This document shows positions 24,779 through 33,694 of a DNA stretch of 36,987 nt, piece after piece. The notes beneath the pieces were generated by a model. It was given only the letters and a program-made list of their open reading frames with translations, ran no database searches and was not told the DNA's origin. The stretch is from Candidatus Poribacteria bacterium (GTDB taxonomy: Bacteria; Poribacteria; WGA-4E; WGA-3G): assembly GCA_022828145.1 (NCBI GenBank), contig JAJEJA010000057.1:1-36987 (forward strand), given 5' to 3'. Position 1 is the first letter of the stretch, and each line of letters starts with the position of its first letter. The translations under genes were made by a program, and so were the position numbers.

Positions 24779-27700
24779 TTATTCTTCAAGAGTGAAATGA
24801 AGCATTTCATTATATTCTGTACCAACGTATATTGTGTCACCCGATACAGCCAGAGATGTCACATTTTCTGGAATCTCCGAAACAATCTGTTGCCAATTAC
24901 CGTTTTTGATATGATAAATGCCTGTATCCTTTGTAACACCGTATAAGACACCATCATCAACAGCAAGATGTTCCATAATCAGATTAGTACCTGCTGTATC
25001 AGTGACGGTATGCCAATTCCTTCCGTCACTTGTTCTCATGATACCTGCATCCGTTGCGACATAAGCTGTGAAATCATCAACAAGAATATCTTTAAAAGTT
25101 CTCACCGTAAATGGCAGCGCAGATGTCAGATCAGTCCAGTTATTTCCCCTATCAAACGACACGAAAAGATGTCCATCCCTTTTACCGGCATAGACAGTGT
25201 CCCCTGAGACTGCAAGTTTAAGATATTTCCTTGGAAAACCCAATTCAATTTCCGCAGTTTCTTCCAAACCTGTGTCATACCATGCTCTTTGACCAGGCAT
25301 CCATCGGAAGAGTTTGAAGTTGTATTCCATATAGATTGTATCATTACTCACAGCAAACGTTCCCAAATACCCAAGCTCAGAAAGTTCACTCTTTAACATT
25401 CTGGCATTAGCTGCATCGGGTTGCTTTTCATCAAGTTCAGTCAACTGTTTGAAAAACTGTGCTGCACCATAAGACCTCTCTTTTATTTCTTTATCATGTT
25501 CCAAAGCATAATCCTTTGGGAATGTTTTATGCATCTGATGAACATAATGGAAATGCAATATTCCTTCATCAAATCTGGGAACATTTTGGATCGGGACAAG
25601 CGTTCTGCTTTCTTGGGATACGCGGTAGACCAATGCGCCTTCTATATTTAAGTGAGTTCCGCCTTTCGCGTAAATAACACCATCAGACTCTATAATATGC
25701 GAAATACTCGGTGGCGTTTTTCTGCTACCTTCAGTGATAGGTTCTATTTCAAATTGAATTGATTGCCAAGATTTGCCATTGTTATTTGTCTCTACAATTT
25801 CTCCTGCATATCTTCTATGTTCACCTGGAAACCTGGCGTATAAGGTTGGATACCTGTTTTGTCTTCTACTGTTTTCTCTAAACACAATTAGATCAACTAT
25901 AGGACCAATTCTCTTTTCTTGAGGGATGTTTACCATATTCCAAGATTTTCCATCATCGGTGGAACGATGTAGTCCATTCGCAGCAGCGACGTAATAGACC
26001 TCATCGTTTTGGACTATAGCTGGCGAATAAGAGAGCTTTTGCATACCCGTTGGTGGCAACCACGTGTTTCCTGCATCTGTTGAACGAACCATACCTCGTT
26101 CCATTGCAATAAGTGTGTCACCGGCAGCAAGTAGCGTGATTTCAGGCGGTGCTGCTTTCTGGGACCAAGCGTTATCTGGTGTTATATCTTTCCAAGTGTT
26201 GCCAAGGTCAGTAGATCTATATATCCACCAACCCCGTGCTTTTCCTTCGTATACACTTCCAAAAGCACCTATTTCCTCGTAGTTATATGCTGTAGCAACA
26301 TATAGCTTCTTCCCAGCTGTCGCTACTGATGAAATTCTTCCAACTGCAGGATCAGGTAGCTCTATACGTTCCCAAAAATCATCTTTAAGACGATGCAGTC
26401 CATTGTCAGTTGCCGCAAAAAGGACGTTCTGAAATTCAATTAGTGAGATCGGATTTCCCAACAATCCATCGTTCAATTCCTTCCAGGTCTTACCTTTATC
26501 TTCAGACCGTAAAATTCCGGATCCAAAGGCGACATAAAAAGCGTCTTCAGTGAGTAAAATGAAATTTGATCCGTATCGTTCTTTCCATGAGTAGATTAGA
26601 TCCCAAGTTTTTCCATCATCCTTTGAAGCGAATAATTCGTTATCAGGTAAAATGTAGAGTGTATCTTCCCACTTTCCAATTGGAAAGGATGGTCTCCATG
26701 CAGTTGGCAATGTTTTAACGTCACAGATATATTGCCACCCTTTACCATCAGCAGGTAGTTTGTAAATGTGCATTTCGCTGCCCAGTGCGTAAAGTTCTCC
26801 TTCAGGGGTAGCATGTAAAGTTACGACTTGACTACCCTTGATGGGTGTGGTAGGAACCCATTGCTGCTTGGTTGAGGAGTCATCTACACCATCATGCTGT
26901 GATGCAGCCAATGAGACATTTTCCGGTCTCAATCCAAAACTTTCATTTTCACTTAATGCATGTACAGCACCAATCTGATTTCGTTCATCCTGCTCTAATT
27001 CAAGATTTAGCACAAGTGCTGAATCGACAAGTTCTACAGTCCTTTCAGTTTGCGCATCAACATTATAAGGTTGTTGAAAACGTGCAAAATACTGGCTACT
27101 AATACCAAGCATTATAGCAATTATCACGGCAGTTGATGCAGCAACTACCCATGGGATTTTCGGCTTGCTGCCAGAAGTCGCTGGTTTCAGGCGCGAAACT
27201 TTCTGCATTATGTTCTCTGTGAAGTTCGGGGTAAATTTGAAATGTTCAAGAGCTTCTCTAATCATTGTTTCCTCCTTTCGCAATCGTTGCAGTGCTCTCC
27301 GCAGACGACTCCGAATTGTGTTCGCTGATACACCTAAAAATGCACCAATTTCTGAGCTTGACATCTCACTGAAGTAATGTAAGGTGATAACTGTGCGTTC
27401 ACTCTCAGGCAGTTTAGCAAGGAGTTTTTTGACAACGTCACGTTGTTCTTCTTCAAATACCCGTTGGTTTTCATTAACGACAAACTGTGAATAGGTTGCG
27501 TCTTCATCCTGCTCGTTACTTGTTTCATCTAAAGGAGCCAACGGTAAACGCTTTTTACGATGCCATGCAACACATCGCCGTGAAGCAATTACGTATAACC
27601 AACTGGCAAAACTCTGGGGTTTCTTCAATGATTCTAATTCGTTATACGCTTTCAAAAAGATATCTTGTGTTATCTCTTCAGCGATGTGAAAATCCCCTAT

Positions 27701-27814
27701 TTTTCGCCAAATTAATGCCTGAACTGCTCTTTGATACCTTTCCACAAGTTCTGCAAAGGCTGTGTCGTCACCATCAAGTGTGAGACGAATAAGTTCAATA
27801 TCACTGTTTTTCAT
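24779..27814 (-). CDS. Sigma-2: ECF sigma factor fused to transmembrane helix and Asp-box beta-propeller
   Basis: A protein of 1011 residues from the ATG at 27814. An ATG twelve bases upstream (27826) is in frame, but GGAGG lies between the two, which identifies 27814 as the start. Sigma region 2 (AEEITQDIFLKAYNELESLK) and region 4 (LPESERTVITLHYFSEMSSS, helix GVSANTIRSRLRRALQRL) are followed by a linker, a transmembrane helix near 221-242 (PWVVAASTAVIIAIMLGI) and the propeller with Asp-boxes SKDDGKTW, SEDKGKTW, STDLGNTW, STDAGNTW, STDDGKSW and TSDGRNWHTV. It is the closest paralogue of sigma-1: the recognition helix is identical and the last 91 coding bases differ at two positions. It follows the second WD40 gene and precedes a small lipoprotein gene. 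The membrane topology should put the sigma domains inside and the propeller outside. Confidence 0.93.
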   Translation of the reverse strand: MKNSDIELIRLTLDGDDTAFAELVERYQRAVQALIWRKIGDFHIAEEITQDIFLKAYNELESLKKPQSFASWLYVIASRRCVAWHRKKRLPLAPLDETSNEQDEDATYSQFVVNENQRVFEEEQRDVVKKLLAKLPESERTVITLHYFSEMSSSEIGAFLGVSANTIRSRLRRALQRLRKEETMIREALEHFKFTPNFTENIMQKVSRLKPATSGSKPKIPWVVAASTAVIIAIMLGISSQYFARFQQPYNVDAQTERTVELVDSALVLNLELEQDERNQIGAVHALSENESFGLRPENVSLAASQHDGVDDSSTKQQWVPTTPIKGSQVVTLHATPEGELYALGSEMHIYKLPADGKGWQYICDVKTLPTAWRPSFPIGKWEDTLYILPDNELFASKDDGKTWDLIYSWKERYGSNFILLTEDAFYVAFGSGILRSEDKGKTWKELNDGLLGNPISLIEFQNVLFAATDNGLHRLKDDFWERIELPDPAVGRISSVATAGKKLYVATAYNYEEIGAFGSVYEGKARGWWIYRSTDLGNTWKDITPDNAWSQKAAPPEITLLAAGDTLIAMERGMVRSTDAGNTWLPPTGMQKLSYSPAIVQNDEVYYVAAANGLHRSTDDGKSWNMVNIPQEKRIGPIVDLIVFRENSRRQNRYPTLYARFPGEHRRYAGEIVETNNNGKSWQSIQFEIEPITEGSRKTPPSISHIIESDGVIYAKGGTHLNIEGALVYRVSQESRTLVPIQNVPRFDEGILHFHYVHQMHKTFPKDYALEHDKEIKERSYGAAQFFKQLTELDEKQPDAANARMLKSELSELGYLGTFAVSNDTIYMEYNFKLFRWMPGQRAWYDTGLEETAEIELGFPRKYLKLAVSGDTVYAGKRDGHLFVSFDRGNNWTDLTSALPFTVRTFKDILVDDFTAYVATDAGIMRTSDGRNWHTVTDTAGTNLIMEHLAVDDGVLYGVTKDTGIYHIKNGNWQQIVSEIPENVTSLAVSGDTIYVGTEYNEMLHFTLEE
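27263..27277 (-). promoter_or_regulatory. Internal Shine-Dalgarno and ATG at codon 184 of sigma-2
   Basis: AAGGAGGAAACAATG occurs in frame on the coding strand, identical to sigma-1, with the ATG at 27265. A start here would yield the membrane helix and propeller without sigma domains. Confidence 0.55.
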
Positions 27815-27838
27815 GTTTGCCTCCATACTACGTATAGT

Positions 27839-27866
27839 GACGCGAATTAGAGGTAAAACTGGTGCA
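27839..27866 (-). promoter_or_regulatory. Putative ECF-type promoter of sigma-2
   Basis: On the coding strand TGCACCA, 17 bases, CGTC: the same -35-like heptamer and spacing as sigma-1, in agreement with their identical region 4 helices. The inverted repeat GAATTA/TAATTC surrounds the spacer (27844-27872). Confidence 0.6.
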
Positions 27867-27979
27867 TAATTCTCAGAATGAAGCAGCTTACGAAAGAGAA
27901 GTATTGAGTCTCAATGGATGGAAAACGGGTTTTATTGTTAAATGGAGATAGGATTTGTTGTCGTCTGACTGAATTGATA

Positions 27980-29848
27980 CTACTCTACCACATGCATATC
28001 CCATAGACTGATCGTACCATCATCGCCACCAATGACGAGAACTTTACCATCCGATATAAAGGTCAACCCTACTGTTTGGTTTCGATTACCTTGAAAGGAT
28101 CCTAACAACTCACCTGACTTCACATCAATAAGACTGATCGTACCAATAGAATCACAAGAGACCAGTGTTTTCATATCAGGTGTGAAGGTAGCATTTACGA
28201 TGTTCGGACCCAGTACTTTACGTGATTCCAATTGTCTACCTGTTTCAACATCCCAAAGATAGATGTCCTGTGTACGACCTGTTACGATGAGTGTTTTGCT
28301 GTCAGCACTGAAATTGATGCTTGAAACTACACGCCAGGTATCTTTGAAATTATGTTTAAAAACGCCTGTCTCAATGTCCAATATCCTAACAGATCTATAT
28401 CTGCTACTAAAGGCGATCGTTCTGCCATTGGGACTATAGGTGAGGTGTGTGATATTAGCATCATTCGTATTAAAGGTTTGCCTCAACTCAGCGTTCTGCG
28501 CGTTCCAGATCCGTATTTTGCGATCTGCACTTGCGGTTGCGATTGTACTACCATCGGGACTGAAAGTGATCTGTTCAACAAGTGCTCCGGTTCTTTCAAA
28601 ACTGGAGATCATCTCTTCGGTTTCAACATCCCATGTAAAGATATTGTCCCATCGTGTCGTTGCTATCATACTACCGTGTGGATGTATGGCTATATTCTTG
28701 ACATCGCTTATTGTGTCTGTATTGAACACCTTTATGTTTAACCCCGTTGAGGTATCCCACAGACCGATGACCTTGTCCTGTGTGAGTGCGGCAATTGTCT
28801 TACCATCACCACTAATGACGTATCCGTTGAGTGCTCCTACATGACTGTGATCTATATGGAGTTCTCTACCAGCAGCGATGCTCCATATCCGAAGGGATCC
28901 ATCTATGCTGCCGCTTGCAATGGTTCGGAAGTCTGGACTGAAGGAGATCGCTGTTATTTTACGTTTGTGTCCTATAAGCGTTTTGATGGGACGACCCGTG
29001 TCTGTTTCCCACAGATGAATAGTGCCATCAACACAACCCCCAGCGATGATGCTACTGTCAGGACTAAAAGCGATTTTGTTGACCGCTCTCATTTTTCCTT
29101 TCAGTACGAGGGACAGATTTCCGTTGTTTGTATTCCAAATATGGATGTTTCCATTTCCACTGCCGCTCGCAACAGTGTTCCCATCCGGACTAAAGAGAAC
29201 ACAATTCACTTCACCTCTGTTTACATGGAATTTTTGTTGTGTCTGTTTCGTTTTTACCTCAGTTATCACGACGTTTCCAAGGATATCACTACTTGCGAAT
29301 ATAGGTTTGTTAGGGTGTATATCAACTGTGTTATATAATCTCTGGTCTGGTGGTCGCATCTCCCCCGTAGTTAATACATCCTGTTCTTTGATCCTAATAG
29401 TTGTAATCGCACCACGGACATCTAAAGCGATGATAGTCTTTCCAATCTGATCGATTGCAAGCACTAAGGGAACAATATGCGAACCCCTTGCCTGGGCTAC
29501 TATCCTATTGTTTGTCAGTGTTTTTGCATCCCAAGTATTAATTTCACCATCAACATCTAAACTTACGAGAGTGTTCCCATCGGATGTTATGTCAAGGTCA
29601 GTGACGTCATCTGAATGTTTAGTTGACAATGAGTTGACTTTATAAGTTTGTGTGTCGTATATCCAGATCCCGTTTGATGTAGCAACTGCAAGTTGTTCAC
29701 CATCTGCAATATAGACTATATCGTTGATTGTCCCTCTACCGATCTGAGTGATTAACCTTTTAGGACGACTCTGTTGAGCATCGCTGTACGTTGATATGAG
29801 AAGGAGAATGGGGATTAAGAGTGCCAGGATTTGTAATACTGTTTTCAT
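27980..29848 (-). CDS. Exported WD40 double-propeller protein, copy 2
   Basis: A 622-residue paralogue of 21864-23714. A signal peptide (MKTVLQILALLIPILLLIST, cleavage near SDAQQ) leads into the shared opening motif GTINDIVYIADGEQLAVATS, then about 14 WD40 repeats with ends such as GEINTWD, GNIHIWN, GTIHLWE, GSLRIWS, RKIRIWN, QDIYLWD and GTISLWD. No catalytic residues are apparent. The gene is directly upstream of sigma-2, just as copy 1 is upstream of sigma-1, so the WD40-sigma pair was duplicated as a unit. The two WD40 proteins have diverged more than the ends of the two sigma genes, which may reflect different ligands. Confidence 0.9.
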   Translation of the reverse strand: MKTVLQILALLIPILLLISTYSDAQQSRPKRLITQIGRGTINDIVYIADGEQLAVATSNGIWIYDTQTYKVNSLSTKHSDDVTDLDITSDGNTLVSLDVDGEINTWDAKTLTNNRIVAQARGSHIVPLVLAIDQIGKTIIALDVRGAITTIRIKEQDVLTTGEMRPPDQRLYNTVDIHPNKPIFASSDILGNVVITEVKTKQTQQKFHVNRGEVNCVLFSPDGNTVASGSGNGNIHIWNTNNGNLSLVLKGKMRAVNKIAFSPDSSIIAGGCVDGTIHLWETDTGRPIKTLIGHKRKITAISFSPDFRTIASGSIDGSLRIWSIAAGRELHIDHSHVGALNGYVISGDGKTIAALTQDKVIGLWDTSTGLNIKVFNTDTISDVKNIAIHPHGSMIATTRWDNIFTWDVETEEMISSFERTGALVEQITFSPDGSTIATASADRKIRIWNAQNAELRQTFNTNDANITHLTYSPNGRTIAFSSRYRSVRILDIETGVFKHNFKDTWRVVSSINFSADSKTLIVTGRTQDIYLWDVETGRQLESRKVLGPNIVNATFTPDMKTLVSCDSIGTISLIDVKSGELLGSFQGNRNQTVGLTFISDGKVLVIGGDDGTISLWDMHVVE

Positions 29849-30073
29849 GGTTCAGAGTCTTGTTGAGTATTTAAGTATATTATACATTAAATCTCAATTA
29901 TCTGAACCAAGATTTTTAGGATGGGTGTGGGGTGTGTAAAGATTTTGCACTCTGTTTGTCTGAATCTCGGAGGACGCGGAGGACGCGAAAGGGGTTTCTT
30001 GTGCATTTCAAGTTTACTTTCACAAGTTGGCGTTGATTTTAGCAAAATCCCATAGATGTCAATTTAGTACAGA

Positions 30074-30263
30074 GAAGGGTAATGATGGATGAAATGGGTT
30101 GGAGGAAGATAGCACAATCTAACAGAATGTGCTACAGATATATAAAAATGGATGGGGTAGGGGGAAGGATAATGAGGGATGAAATGGGTTAGAGGAAGAT
30201 AGCACAATCTAACAGAATGTGCTACAGATATATAAAAATGGATGGGGTAGGGGAAGGATAATG
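30074..30263. repeat. 90-base tandem repeat, two units plus a partial third
   Basis: Units start at 30074 and 30164, with an 11-base third start at 30253. They are nearly identical and each carries an imperfect hairpin from AGCACA to TGTGCT (30111-30133, 30201-30223). The units share no protein-coding character. The rest of the 29849-30298 gap shows only a GGAGGACGC duplication near 29970 and an AT-rich stretch. Confidence 0.85.
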
Positions 30264-30298
30264 TGTACCCCACCTCTCTTCAGTCCCTATACGCTTAT

Positions 30299-33200
30299 CT
30301 ACTCAAGAACATAGTGGAGCATGCCACGCTGCATTGTGCCAACATACACAATATTCCCATCTACTGCCAGAGAAGTAACTTTTTCAGGTGTTTCTGGTAT
30401 TACATGTTCCCAAGTACCATTCACCAAGAGATAAACACCGGTTTTCTCAGTCATTCCAAATAGTCTTCTACCATCAACAGCTAAGTATTCCATGACGAGA
30501 TCTGTTCCATCTGCATCAGTGATTGCATGCCACTGTGTTCCGTTATGTGACACAACTACGCCAGCATTCGTTGCTACATATATTTTGGCACCCTCTATAT
30601 TAGAATGTACAAACTTTATATCGTTGAATGCAATAACCGAAAGTGGTAATCTATCTGTGATATCTGTCCAATTATCTCCTCTATCATAAGATACAAGCAG
30701 GTGTCCATCACGTTTACCAACGTAGACAGTATCATCTGAAACAGCAAGTTTGAGATTATACATAACCCTAAACATTTCCAGTGCCTGTCCTTTTGGCACA
30801 CCAGCGGGAGATAAACCAGCGGGTAAATACCTGCCATCAGGTGTCCTGATAGTAAGACCAATCGTCTCTTCCACACCCGTATCATGCAATTCTCTTTCAC
30901 CTTGTGTCCATCGGAAGAGCTTGAAGTTGTATTCTAAGTAGAACGTATCTCCACTTACCGCAAAAGTGCCGTTTAAACCTCTTTCTATGAGATTACGTTG
31001 AACCATAATAATTTGACCTTGAAACCCTCCATGCCCCAAATCTGCTAATTCTCCTCGTGTCAAATCTACTAATTCCTTGAAAAACTGCGTGGCACCTTTG
31101 TAATCCTTTTGAAGTCCCTCAACCGATGGTGTATCAGACACCGCTGAGGGGTTTCTGCTATCCCTTGAAACTTTGTGCCATATTGAGTGGGAGTGTAAGT
31201 ATGGAAAACCTTTAATCTCAATCAGCGAGTTACCATCTTTGGATACCTTATACATATTAACTTCCTTTTCAACGTCATAGCCACTACCACCTTTAGCATA
31301 AAGTCCATCATCAGCTTCTACCATGCTTAGAATCTCCGGTTGATCTTCCCTGAAGGGGTCTGTCATAGGTACTTCCTTTTCAACAGAATTCCAAGATTTA
31401 CCTCTGTCTGTAGTTTTGACAAGTGATCGCCAAGACTTAACATAGACCGCTGAAGGTGTTTCTTGTGCATTCTCAATTCCATCATATACAATTAGATTAT
31501 CTATTATATTCCTTGAAACCGTCCTTTTAGCAGGAATTTTAACACTCTCCCATGATTTACCACCATCTTCAGATCTTTGAAATCCATCGCCGCCAATATA
31601 GATGGTACGGTCGTTTAGTACCACAGCAGGTGAGGAGTAGGAATCCATTGTAGGTGAAGCATTGGGTTTCACTGGTGGCAGCCAAGATTCTCCTCCGTCA
31701 GTTGACATTACCATCCCCTTCTCCATTAGCAGGATGTTCTCTCCAGCAGCAATAAGTGTCAGATCTGGGGGCCAGCCTTTAATGTGCCAAGCGTCTGTGG
31801 GTGTTATATCTTTCCACGTATTCCCCAAATCAGTTGAGCGCAATATCCACCATGTTCGTTTCCGTCCCTCTGATGCTGTTTGGGGATCAATGTTACCTAA
31901 TTCTGCCATAACATATAATCGGTTTTTAGATACAGCGACTGAAGCAATATAGACAGTTTCAGGAATTGGTAACGCTAACTTATGCCAGCTGCTGGCATCA
32001 CTTCGATAGAAATCCGAACCTGCTATGACAAATACTGTATCTTGTAAAACTGTTATAGATCTGGGAACATCTGAAAATTCATCGCTAATATTCTTCCATG
32101 TTTTTCCTTGATCTTCAGAACGGAGAGTACCTTCCTGAAAGATCATATAGAATGCCTGTTCAGTTAGCACCAACTCACTCGGATACCAATGCTCTTCTTC
32201 CCATGTATGAACCAAATTCCAGGTCTTACCATCATCTTCTGAAGCATAGAGTTTATTTGACAACACAATATAGAGGGTATCGTTCCACATCGCCATAGGT
32301 GTATCACCATCCCAAAAATCAACACCTAATGAGTTCATATCAATAATGTGTTCCCATTTTTCTTCATTCACTTGTAATTTATAAAGATGTCCACGCGTTG
32401 TGAAAGTAAAAAGTTCACCTTCTGGTGTCGCAAGGAATTCGCTTGGATAAACGTATGATGGTTTTTCATATTCAACCCACTCTCTCTTAGGTACTGAAAG
32501 GTTTTCGCCATCTGTTTCCCCATCAGCCAACAACACTTCATCGGGATTCTGTCCGCTGTTGTCATTTTCACCAATGGCATTTGCCTTTCCAAACTGATTT
32601 TGTTCATTCGGTTGTGTGTCAAGATTTAGAACTATAGATGTATCCATAAGCTCGACCATCATTTCTGACTGAGCATCAAAACTATACGGTTTCTGAAAAT
32701 ATGCTAAATACTGACTCCCTATTCCGAACATTATCATAATCAATACTATACTTGAAGCGGCAACTGCCCACGGGATGAGTGGTTTGCTGACAATGGGTGT
32801 AGCAGGCTTAAGTTGGGAGGCCTCTTTCAAGATATTGTCGGTTAGGTTTGGTGAAATTTGAAAATGTTCAAGTGCTTCTCTAATCATGTGTTCCTCCTTC
32901 TGTAAACGGTTTCGCGCGCGTTGAAGTCGGCTTTTGATCGTTCCCGCAGACACACCTATAAACTTGCTAATCTCTTCAATTGTCATCTCACCGAGGTAGT
33001 GAAGTGTCATTACCGTGCGTTCGCTCTCTTTAAGTTTTGCCAATAGTTTTTTGACGACCTCACGTTGTATATCAGCAGCAGTTCTTGCGCGTTCTTCTAC
33101 GACATGTTGTGAGTATAGGTCCTTATCTTCCATCATAATCTCTTCGTCTTCCAACGGTTGCGTCTGTATCCGTTTTTTGCGATGCCATGTCGCACATAAA

Positions 33201-33436
33201 TTCGCTGTTATTACATAGAGCCACCCAGAAAACAGATTCGGATCTTTTAACGCGTGCAGTTCTTGAAAGACTTTAAGGAAAGCATCCTGTGTAATCTCCT
33301 CAGCGATTTGGAAGTCTCCAATTTTCCGCCATGCAAGCGCGTGCACCTGTTTCTTGTAGCGATCCACAAGCTCTTCAAATGCCGATTCATCGCCAGCGAG
33401 AATCTTTCTGATAAGTTCCGTATCTGTGTTATGCAT
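30299..33436 (-). CDS. Sigma-3: ECF sigma factor fused to transmembrane helix and Asp-box beta-propeller
   Basis: The longest of the four at 1045 residues. Sigma region 2 (AEEITQDAFLKVFQELHALK) and region 4 (LKESERTVMTLHYLGEMTIE, helix GVSAGTIKSRLQRARNRL) are followed by a transmembrane helix at 222-242 (WAVAASSIVLIMIMFGIG) and the propeller, with Asp-boxes SEDDGKTW, SEDQGKTW, STDLGNTW, STDGGESW, SEDGGKSW and TTDRGKSW. It differs from sigma-1 and sigma-2 in the recognition helix and carries an extra loop of about 25 residues at 862-890 (GRYLPAGLSPAGVP) before the blade YNLKLAVSDDTVYVGKRDG. GGAG seven bases upstream supports the ATG. No WD40 gene is adjacent; sigma-4 lies upstream in the same orientation. 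Confidence 0.93.
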   Translation of the reverse strand: MHNTDTELIRKILAGDESAFEELVDRYKKQVHALAWRKIGDFQIAEEITQDAFLKVFQELHALKDPNLFSGWLYVITANLCATWHRKKRIQTQPLEDEEIMMEDKDLYSQHVVEERARTAADIQREVVKKLLAKLKESERTVMTLHYLGEMTIEEISKFIGVSAGTIKSRLQRARNRLQKEEHMIREALEHFQISPNLTDNILKEASQLKPATPIVSKPLIPWAVAASSIVLIMIMFGIGSQYLAYFQKPYSFDAQSEMMVELMDTSIVLNLDTQPNEQNQFGKANAIGENDNSGQNPDEVLLADGETDGENLSVPKREWVEYEKPSYVYPSEFLATPEGELFTFTTRGHLYKLQVNEEKWEHIIDMNSLGVDFWDGDTPMAMWNDTLYIVLSNKLYASEDDGKTWNLVHTWEEEHWYPSELVLTEQAFYMIFQEGTLRSEDQGKTWKNISDEFSDVPRSITVLQDTVFVIAGSDFYRSDASSWHKLALPIPETVYIASVAVSKNRLYVMAELGNIDPQTASEGRKRTWWILRSTDLGNTWKDITPTDAWHIKGWPPDLTLIAAGENILLMEKGMVMSTDGGESWLPPVKPNASPTMDSYSSPAVVLNDRTIYIGGDGFQRSEDGGKSWESVKIPAKRTVSRNIIDNLIVYDGIENAQETPSAVYVKSWRSLVKTTDRGKSWNSVEKEVPMTDPFREDQPEILSMVEADDGLYAKGGSGYDVEKEVNMYKVSKDGNSLIEIKGFPYLHSHSIWHKVSRDSRNPSAVSDTPSVEGLQKDYKGATQFFKELVDLTRGELADLGHGGFQGQIIMVQRNLIERGLNGTFAVSGDTFYLEYNFKLFRWTQGERELHDTGVEETIGLTIRTPDGRYLPAGLSPAGVPKGQALEMFRVMYNLKLAVSDDTVYVGKRDGHLLVSYDRGDNWTDITDRLPLSVIAFNDIKFVHSNIEGAKIYVATNAGVVVSHNGTQWHAITDADGTDLVMEYLAVDGRRLFGMTEKTGVYLLVNGTWEHVIPETPEKVTSLAVDGNIVYVGTMQRGMLHYVLE
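32885..32899 (-). promoter_or_regulatory. Internal Shine-Dalgarno and ATG at codon 184 of sigma-3
   Basis: AAGGAGGAACACATG is in frame on the coding strand with the ATG at 32887. The Shine-Dalgarno core is retained although the codon before the ATG changed from ACA to CAC. Confidence 0.55.
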
Positions 33437-33485
33437 AGCGTCACTCCAAAAACAGTTAGGATGAACTATCCTATCATAGCATAAT

Positions 33486-33513
33486 GACGCAACTTATGCA
33501 CAAAACGGTTGCA
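33486..33513 (-). promoter_or_regulatory. Putative ECF-type promoter of sigma-3
   Basis: On the coding strand TGCAACC, 17 bases, CGTC. A perfect inverted repeat TTATGCA-N9-TGCATAA covers 33494-33516, overlapping the -35-like element. The heptamer differs from sigma-1/2 (TGCACCA), as does the recognition helix. Confidence 0.6.
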
Positions 33514-33531
33514 TAATTCTGCAATTCTTGA

Positions 33532-33553
33532 AGCACATTCTGTTAGATTGTGT
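33532..33553. repeat. Inverted copy of the AGCACA hairpin found in the 90-base tandem repeat
   Basis: This stretch matches the reverse complement of 30111-30133 over 21 consecutive bases. The two copies bracket the sigma-3 gene in opposite orientation. A related hairpin, AGCACAATC...GAATGTGCT, lies at 33608-33631. Confidence 0.7.
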
Positions 33554-33607
33554 GTATTTGAAATGTAGTATATAGGGTAACGCAGGATGCATGGGGTCGT
33601 AGAAAGA

Positions 33608-33631
33608 AGCACAATCAAGGATGAATGTGCT
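33608..33631. repeat. AGCACA/TGTGCT hairpin
   Basis: Arms AGCACA and TGTGCT around a 12-base centre; a diverged member of the family at 30111, 30201 and 33532. It lies between sigma-3 and sigma-4. Confidence 0.55.
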
Positions 33632-33694
33632 TCATCCATGGTCTTGGCATCAGCAAACACCGAAGCAGGTTTACAAAGGCACCACAGACCAGAA

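Noticed and set aside
24748..24840. Longer lipoprotein start reaching 24840
   Set aside because: It would overlap the sigma-2 coding end and put 31 residues before an otherwise ideal lipoprotein signal peptide.
27815..27826. Upstream ATG at 27826 as start of sigma-2
   Set aside because: The GGAGG ribosome binding site lies between it and the ATG at 27814, and the paralogues align from 27814.
29968..29992. GGAGGACGC duplication
   Set aside because: A short two-copy low-complexity repeat with no hairpin or other copies seen in the window.
30064..30273. Open frame across the 90-base tandem repeat
   Set aside because: Its repeated, Pro/His/Tyr-rich product merely reflects the DNA repeat; no ribosome binding site and no coding character.
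33494..33502. Perfect DnaA-box match TTATGCACA, with mnmG-rsmG (often near oriC) in the window
   Set aside because: It is a single box 30 kb from mnmG inside the sigma-3 promoter block, with no cluster of boxes and no dnaA, dnaN or parAB.
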